64,000 bases of DNA from JAHIEZ01 sp964598275. Its GTDB lineage: Bacteria; Patescibacteriota; Microgenomatia; UBA12405. Shown here one piece after another: positions 59,207 through 64,000 of the stretch. The position numbers and the translations under genes are program-made. Location of the stretch: contig CAZRAZ010000002.1 in NCBI GenBank assembly GCA_964598275.1, forward strand, positions 1 to 64,000. The letters run 5' to 3'. Each line of letters opens with the position of its first letter. Positions within the stretch are counted from its first letter, which is position 1. Under the pieces are notes generated by a model. It was not told the DNA's origin. It saw only the letters and a list, made by a program, of their open reading frames with translations, and searched no databases.

Positions 59207-60256
59207 TTATTTTTTTGATTTTTTGGTTTTTTTAGCTTTGACGGGCTTGGCGGTTTTGGTTGATGTGAGAACTTGCTGGGAAATGACTTTGATGTCAAGA
59301 CCAACCAGCTGACCAGCCAATCTGACATTTTCGCCGCCACTGCCAATGGCCAGAGCTAATTGATTTTCCGGTAGAGAAACGGTGACGGCTCTGTCATTGA
59401 TTTCGACAATGTTGATGTTTTCAGCCGGAGACAAGGCTTGGATGATAAATTGGTTGATGTTTTGACTAAAAGGAACAACGTCGATTTTTTCGTCTGAAGG
59501 AATTTGGGTTAGAATTGATTGGATGCGGGAGCCCTTTTGACCAATACAGGAACCAACCGGATCGATACCGGGCTGATTGGAAGAAACGGCTACTTTTGTT
59601 CTTTGGCCCGGAGATCGGGCAATTTTTTCAATAACAACAGAGTTGTTTCCAACTTCGGGAACTTCGTGAGCAAACAATTTGACAATAAACTGGGGATCGG
59701 CCCGAGAGACGATAATATCACGACGACCAGATTCGTCTTGGCTAATTTCTTTTAGTAAAAACAGTTTTTTATCGCCACTTAGCAATTCTTCGTTTTTGAT
59801 TTGTTCGAAATGAGGATAAATGGCTTCGGTACGGCCGATGCTAATAGTGGCTTTATAAGGATCGGTCTTGAGAACAACTCCGGAAATAAGGGTGCCGAGT
59901 TTTTGCTGATAATCGGCAATGATTGAATCTTTTTCGGCTTCGCGGATTTTTTGGTCGATGACCTGTTTAGCTGTTTGGGCGGCGATGCGACCAAAACCGG
60001 GAGGAGTAACGTTGGTTTTTTTGTCGTTATCGTCAACTTTAAAAACCGCAAAAGACCCGGTTTCGGGAGATAATTCGACGGCAAACTTTTGATCTTCGGG
60101 AATTTCTACACCTTTTTCTTTTTGATCTCTTTTGTAGGCAGAAATTAAACCCAGTTCGATTGAATCGAGGATGGGCTGGATTTCGATATTTCTTTCACCG
60201 GCAATCTGGGCCACAGCGGCGGCAAATTCGGTTTTTGGCAATCTTTTTAGGTCCAT
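59207..60256 (-). CDS. nusA: Transcription factor NusA
   Basis: 349 residues: N-terminal polymerase-binding domain, S1 domain (about 130-200), two KH domains (DPVGSCIGQKGSRIQSILTQ and LALAIGSGGENVRLAGQLVG), then a short Lys-rich tail. Promotes pausing and intrinsic termination. A terminator hairpin stands between its promoter and its ATG, suggesting self-control. Followed by infB as usual; rimP is not upstream. Confidence 0.96.
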   Translation of the reverse strand: MDLKRLPKTEFAAAVAQIAGERNIEIQPILDSIELGLISAYKRDQKEKGVEIPEDQKFAVELSPETGSFAVFKVDDNDKKTNVTPPGFGRIAAQTAKQVIDQKIREAEKDSIIADYQQKLGTLISGVVLKTDPYKATISIGRTEAIYPHFEQIKNEELLSGDKKLFLLKEISQDESGRRDIIVSRADPQFIVKLFAHEVPEVGNNSVVIEKIARSPGQRTKVAVSSNQPGIDPVGSCIGQKGSRIQSILTQIPSDEKIDVVPFSQNINQFIIQALSPAENINIVEINDRAVTVSLPENQLALAIGSGGENVRLAGQLVGLDIKVISQQVLTSTKTAKPVKAKKTKKSKK

Positions 60257-60262
60257 TTTATT

Positions 60263-60287
60263 AAAAAAGGGGCTTTTTTTCAGCCCC
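60263..60287 (-). terminator. Intrinsic terminator in the nusA leader
   Basis: Minus-strand GGGGCT-GAAAAAAA-AGCCCC followed by six T, ending 6 bases before the nusA ATG and downstream of the nusA -10. It may also end dnaK-dnaJ transcription. Confidence 0.85.
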
Positions 60288-60315
60288 AGATTATTAACAG
60301 CACAGTAATGACCGT

Positions 60316-60321
60316 ATTATA
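60316..60321 (-). promoter_or_regulatory. nusA promoter (-10)
   Basis: Minus-strand perfect TATAAT, with TTGTCG 15 bases upstream (short spacer). It implies a leader of about 50 bases containing the terminator hairpin. Confidence 0.55.
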
Positions 60322-60364
60322 GCAGAAAAGACGGGTCGACAAAATACCAAAGAAATAAAATGAA

Positions 60365-61213
60365 CTAGAGATTGAGTTGGCGCAGGAGTTGTTTTTGTTG
60401 ATGATTAAGACGGGTAGGGACGGTGACGATAAGGCGAATATAAAAATCGCCCTGACTGTAACCGCCAAGATTTTTGATGCCCTGGCCACGGAGGCGGATT
60501 AAGGTGTGAGACTGGGTACCCGGTTTGACTTTTATTTTTATAGACCCATTTAAGGCCGGAACATTAATATTGTCACCCAAGACGGCCTGGGTGAAAGTAA
60601 TATTGACAGTAGAAAAAACATCATTGCCGTCACGGGTGAATTGGGAACTGGGCAGAACATCAATATAAAGAATAAAATCCTTAAAGCGAATTTGTTGACC
60701 GTCGGCAACACCGGCAGGAATTTTGATTTTTCTTTTTTTGTCCTCTATGTTCACTTCTTTTTCGACACCTAAGGCGGCGTCTAAAAAGGAGATTTGGATT
60801 TTGAAACGGGGTAATTGAGGTTGATGTTGACCGGAAAAAGAACCACCGAAAAATTGTTCAAAGATATCAAAGGGATTTGAGAAACCGCCAAAATCAAAAT
60901 TGGATGAATCACTATCACTATTGGTATAGGTGAAATTAAAAGGACCATTTTGACTGGTATAGGTATGGCCACCAAAAGGACCGGCAGATGAAGGATCGAA
61001 AGCGGCATGACCAAACTGATCATAGGCAGATTTCTTTTCGGCATCGCTTAGGACTTCGTAGGCCTCATTGATTTCCTTAAACCTTTCTTCGGCATCGGCT
61101 GATTTATTTTTATCGGGATGAAACTTTAGGGCCAGTTTACGGTAGGCCGATTTTATCTCAGAAGTAGTGGCATTTTTGTTTAAGCCCAAAATTTCATAAA
61201 AGTCCTTTTTCAT
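60365..61213 (-). CDS. DnaJ-type co-chaperone without zinc domain
   Basis: 282 residues. J domain 1-70 with HPD at 32-34, a Gly/Phe-rich region (FDPSSAGPFGGHTY, then FDFGGFSNPFDIFEQFFGGS) and two C-terminal beta domains (FKDFILYIDVLPSSQFTRDG, PGTQSHTLIRLRGQGIKNLG). The four CxxCxGxG zinc repeats of type I DnaJ are absent, making it type II (CbpA-like). Stimulates DnaK ATPase. It lies 5 bases after dnaK in an hrcA-grpE-dnaK-dnaJ run. Confidence 0.94.
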   Translation of the reverse strand: MKKDFYEILGLNKNATTSEIKSAYRKLALKFHPDKNKSADAEERFKEINEAYEVLSDAEKKSAYDQFGHAAFDPSSAGPFGGHTYTSQNGPFNFTYTNSDSDSSNFDFGGFSNPFDIFEQFFGGSFSGQHQPQLPRFKIQISFLDAALGVEKEVNIEDKKRKIKIPAGVADGQQIRFKDFILYIDVLPSSQFTRDGNDVFSTVNITFTQAVLGDNINVPALNGSIKIKVKPGTQSHTLIRLRGQGIKNLGGYSQGDFYIRLIVTVPTRLNHQQKQLLRQLNL

Positions 61214-61218
61214 GGGGC

Positions 61219-63123
61219 TTATTCGACCACTTCACCTTCTTCGGCATCTTTTTTGTCATCTTCGGCCTTGTCTTTTGGAGCAGAGTCACCGGCGGAAGCG
61301 GATGGCGGCGGAGTTTGAGCGCCGGCTTGATTGAGAGCGGCACCAATGGTTTGTAAAATTTGTTCCAGTTCCTGACTGACTTTATCAAAATCTTCTTTGT
61401 TGGGGTCAGTTTTGGCCAGAACATCTTTGGCTGATTTAATTTTGTCTTCGGCCTGCTTTTTGTCCTCGTCCTTGATCTTATCTTTGTTTTCAGTCAAGAC
61501 TTTTTCCATAGAAAAGATCAAACCATCAAGATGATTTTTGGACTCGGCCAGAGCCTGCTTTTTGGCATCATCATCGGCGTGAGACTCGGCGTCTTTTTTC
61601 ATCCTTTCCACTTCTTCTTCGGAAAGATTGGTGGCATTTTGGATGATAATTTTTTGCTCTTTTTCGGTTTTTTTGTCTTTGGCAACGACGCTTAAAATGC
61701 CATTACTGTCGATATCAAAGGTAACCTCGATTTGAGGCGTGCCGCGCGGAGCGGGAAAAATGCCATCCAGAATAAAGCGACCAAGAGATTTGTTGTCGGC
61801 AGCCATGGGGCGTTCACCTTGCAAGACATTGATTTCCACCTGGGGTTGATTATCAGAATAGGTGGTAAAAATTTGAGATTTCTTGGTAGGAATGGTGGTA
61901 TTCCGATCAATTAAGGGGGTGCGGACTCCACCGGCGGTTTCGATACCCAAAGTTAAAGGAGTGACGTCTAATAAGACGACGTCTTTGACTTCGCCGGAAA
62001 GAACAGCCCCTTGAACGGCAGCGCCTAAAGCAACTACTTCGTCGGGATTGAGGTCATTATTTAAGTCTTTACCAAAGAAATCTTTGACGATTTGCTGGAC
62101 TTTTGGCATGCGGGTTTGACCGCCAACCATGAGGACGTCGGTAATGTCGGCTTTGGATACCTTGGCGTCTTTTAAGCATTTTTCCATAGGTTCAATGGTT
62201 CTTTGGACCAGATCGTCAACCAGTTTTTCCAGCTCGGACCTGGTCATCTTGACGGTAAGATGGAGAGCCTGGCCGTTTTTTTGAGTAATAAAAGGAAGGT
62301 TGATGTCGGTTTCGGGAGAGGAAGACAGCTCGATTTTGGCTTTTTCGGCAGCTTCACGGACACGCTGCAAAGCTTGGAGATCGCCGGATAAATCAACTCC
62401 GTGTTCTTTTTTAAAGTTTTCTAAGAGCCAATCGATGATTTTTTGATCAAAATCGTCACCACCCAAAAAGGTGTCGCCATTGGTGGCTTTGACCTCAAAA
62501 ATACCATCGCCGATCTCAAGAATTGAAATATCATAGGTACCGCCACCAAGGTCGTAAACGGCGATAGTACCGGATTTTTTCTTATCAAGACCATAAGCCA
62601 GGGCGGCGGCGGTAGGCTCGTTAACGATTCTTTTAACGGTAAGACCGGCAATTTGACCGGCTTGTTTGGTGGCTTGGCGTTGAGAATCATCAAAATAGGC
62701 CGGAACGGTGATAACGGCATCGGTGACCTCTTCACCTAAATATTTTTCAGCGTCTTTTTTGGCTTTTTGTAAAATCATGGCTGAAATTTCTTGGGCGGTA
62801 TAGACCTTGCCGTCAATTTCGACAGCGGCGGTATTATCCTTGCCGGCAACAATTTTATAAGCAACATTTTTTTGGGTTTTTTTGACTTCCGGATCCTCGA
62901 GGCGGCGGCCCATTAATCTTTTGATACTATAAATGGTGTTTTTGGGATTGAGAATCATCTGTCTTTTGGCCAAATCACCGACCAGTTTTTTGACCGGTTC
63001 GACAACTGAAGGAATTAAATTGCGGCCTTCGGCGGTAAGAATGACTTTAGGGCGGCCGGATTCCATAACAGCGACACAAGAGTTGGTGGTACCAAGATCG
63101 ATACCAATGATTTTGTTTGACAT
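61219..63123 (-). CDS. dnaK: Chaperone DnaK (Hsp70)
   Basis: 634 residues. [18 protein letters not shown] (phosphate 1), [30 protein letters not shown] (phosphate 2) and the substrate-binding domain beginning [17 protein letters not shown]; acidic/Lys C-terminal tail ending in EEGEVVE. ATP-driven protein folding with DnaJ and GrpE. The start is the single ATG ahead of the first motif. Confidence 0.98.
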   Translation of the reverse strand: MSNKIIGIDLGTTNSCVAVMESGRPKVILTAEGRNLIPSVVEPVKKLVGDLAKRQMILNPKNTIYSIKRLMGRRLEDPEVKKTQKNVAYKIVAGKDNTAAVEIDGKVYTAQEISAMILQKAKKDAEKYLGEEVTDAVITVPAYFDDSQRQATKQAGQIAGLTVKRIVNEPTAAALAYGLDKKKSGTIAVYDLGGGTYDISILEIGDGIFEVKATNGDTFLGGDDFDQKIIDWLLENFKKEHGVDLSGDLQALQRVREAAEKAKIELSSSPETDINLPFITQKNGQALHLTVKMTRSELEKLVDDLVQRTIEPMEKCLKDAKVSKADITDVLMVGGQTRMPKVQQIVKDFFGKDLNNDLNPDEVVALGAAVQGAVLSGEVKDVVLLDVTPLTLGIETAGGVRTPLIDRNTTIPTKKSQIFTTYSDNQPQVEINVLQGERPMAADNKSLGRFILDGIFPAPRGTPQIEVTFDIDSNGILSVVAKDKKTEKEQKIIIQNATNLSEEEVERMKKDAESHADDDAKKQALAESKNHLDGLIFSMEKVLTENKDKIKDEDKKQAEDKIKSAKDVLAKTDPNKEDFDKVSQELEQILQTIGAALNQAGAQTPPPSASAGDSAPKDKAEDDKKDAEEGEVVE

Positions 63124-63164
63124 ATTCTTTATTAAATTTCTAATTCTTAATTTCTAATTTCTAA

Positions 63165-63608
63165 TTAATTTGATAAATTTCTTGAATGGCCGACGACGAC
63201 TTGGGCCGGACGAATAATATGGTTGTTTAAACGATAACCGATTTTTCGGACGGAGACAACATGGTCTTGTTTGCCCGGAGCAACACCGACACAATCCATT
63301 GATTTGGGATCAAACTCGAGGCCTTTGGCTTCAATTTCGGCTAAACCTTGATCGTTTAAAACTTTTTTGAATTTGTCGATACTAATTTGAAGGCCGGAAT
63401 CTTTGAGGTGATTTTGAGCCAGGTGAAAATCATCGAGAACAGCTATCATCTTGCTGACAATATCAACGGCGGCTAAAGTGGCAAAAAGCTGACGCTGGGA
63501 TTCCATTCTTTTTTCTAAGTTGGAATAATCGGCCAAAGAACGTTTGAGTTTGTCTTCTAAAATGGCCAGCTCTGAAACCGGATTTTTTTTAGCATTTTTC
63601 TTGGACAT
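63165..63608 (-). CDS. grpE: Nucleotide exchange factor GrpE
   Basis: 147 residues: N-terminal coiled coil (LEDKLKRSLADYSNLEKRME) and the beta wing (CVGVAPGKQDHVVSVRKIGY, IIRPAQVVVGHS). Releases ADP from DnaK. Shorter than usual (about 180-200), mainly at the N-terminus. Ten bases after hrcA and 41 before dnaK. Confidence 0.94.
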   Translation of the reverse strand: MSKKNAKKNPVSELAILEDKLKRSLADYSNLEKRMESQRQLFATLAAVDIVSKMIAVLDDFHLAQNHLKDSGLQISIDKFKKVLNDQGLAEIEAKGLEFDPKSMDCVGVAPGKQDHVVSVRKIGYRLNNHIIRPAQVVVGHSRNLSN

Positions 63609-63618
63609 GAGGAGGGGT

Positions 63619-64000
63619 TTAATTGGTAATAGTGGAAATTAAAGAAGCAAAATAGTCGACCAGGGGAATAATGCTGTGAAAATGACAACGGGCCGGACCA
63701 ATAACACCTAAAATGCCTTGATGGGGGCCGGCTTGATAGTTTTGATAAATAAAACCACATGGTTCCAAATGTTCCATGCCTAAATCTTCACCGATTAAAA
63801 GATGAATGAGGGTGTCTGTTTGGTTGTCGGATTTACTAATGATATCGAACCAAAAATTGTTATTGTCGAGAAGAGATAAGACGGTTTTGGTAACGTCAAT
63901 GTTGAAAAACTCGGGTTCTTCCAAGAGATTACTAGCACCATAACTATAAATAGAGTTCTGGTCGGTGGTGGCAATAGCCATAGAACGGGTGCGGATGGCC
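63619..64000 (-). CDS. hrcA: Heat-inducible transcription repressor HrcA, C-terminal part
   Basis: The gene enters from the right edge and only its last 127 codons are here; an internal Met is not the start. SIYSYGASNLLEEPEFFNID, GEDLGMEHLEPCGFIYQNYQ and GILGVIGPARCHFHSIIPLV match the HrcA C-terminal domain (GVIGPxRMxYxxxIPLV). HrcA represses the heat-shock operon by binding CIRCE; that operator would lie outside the window. Confidence 0.94.
   Translation of the reverse strand, partial: AIRTRSMAIATTDQNSIYSYGASNLLEEPEFFNIDVTKTVLSLLDNNNFWFDIISKSDNQTDTLIHLLIGEDLGMEHLEPCGFIYQNYQAGPHQGILGVIGPARCHFHSIIPLVDYFASLISTITN

Overview
The window reads as a reduced bacterial chromosome segment, most likely from a Candidate Phyla Radiation (Patescibacteria) genome in or near the Microgenomates. 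The points in favour are: near-complete S10-spc-alpha ribosomal operons without rpmD (L30); shortened enzymes (AlaRS without its C-Ala domain, a methylthiotransferase without TRAM, a 483-residue IF-2, a Zn-less DnaJ, a Lon-type ATPase without its protease); very tight gene packing; Gram-positive-style surface genes (sortase, MltG, pacifastin-like and LytR_C-like extracellular domains) and no visible biosynthetic pathways. TGA is used as a stop (rpmJ, rplN, rplO), so this is genetic code 11, not the TGA=Gly code. Two 100-base N runs (3918-4017, 47291-47390) show that this is an assembled scaffold; each cuts the 3' end of a gene. The lineage is inferred, not shown by an rRNA gene.

Almost all genes lie on the minus strand. 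Read in coordinate order: HU fragment, RNase Y, recX and recA (1-3.5 kb); a plus-strand tRNA-Pro set in duplicated and palindromic DNA (3.6-3.9 kb); a nucleotidyltransferase/P-loop-kinase fusion cut by a gap (4.0-5.7 kb); uppP (5.9-6.6 kb); then, read from 24.5 kb down to 6.7 kb, fusA, tuf, the S10 and spc operons, secY, adk, infA, rpmJ, the alpha operon with rpoA, and rplM-rpsI.

A plus-strand FAD enzyme (24.6-25.9 kb) meets rfbA-rfbB (dTDP-sugar synthesis) tail to tail. Next come a PilM-like/LytR_C membrane protein, rpsG-rpsL and rpoB-rpoC (27.7-37.2 kb). The 37.3-46.6 kb stretch is the envelope and accessory part: a pacifastin-like membrane protein, a secreted Ig-like protein, a methylthiotransferase, mltG, a zinc ribbon, ruvX, a sortase, a large PilM-like/baseplate-J-like membrane protein, alaS and small membrane or hypothetical proteins. 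From 46.6 to 64 kb are rodZ, ftsK, proS, rnj, a family-4 uracil-DNA glycosylase, a 48-residue membrane protein, the Lon-type ATPase, pnp, rpsO, a DHH-like gene, infB, nusA, dnaJ, dnaK, grpE and the end of hrcA.

Together the genes cover core information processing (ribosome, RNA polymerase, NusA, IF-1, IF-2, EF-G, EF-Tu), RNA decay (RNase Y, RNase J, PNPase), chaperones, and cell-wall and surface building. The most interesting signals are regulatory. Many transcription-unit head genes have a -10 box only 5-8 bases before the ATG, as expected for leaderless mRNA. Two divergent promoter pairs share or abut their -35 boxes. Intrinsic terminators sit between the promoter and start codon of rpoB and of nusA. 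A family of small modular palindromes marks gene 3' ends, and the tRNA-Pro gene is bracketed by copies of its own two acceptor-stem halves.
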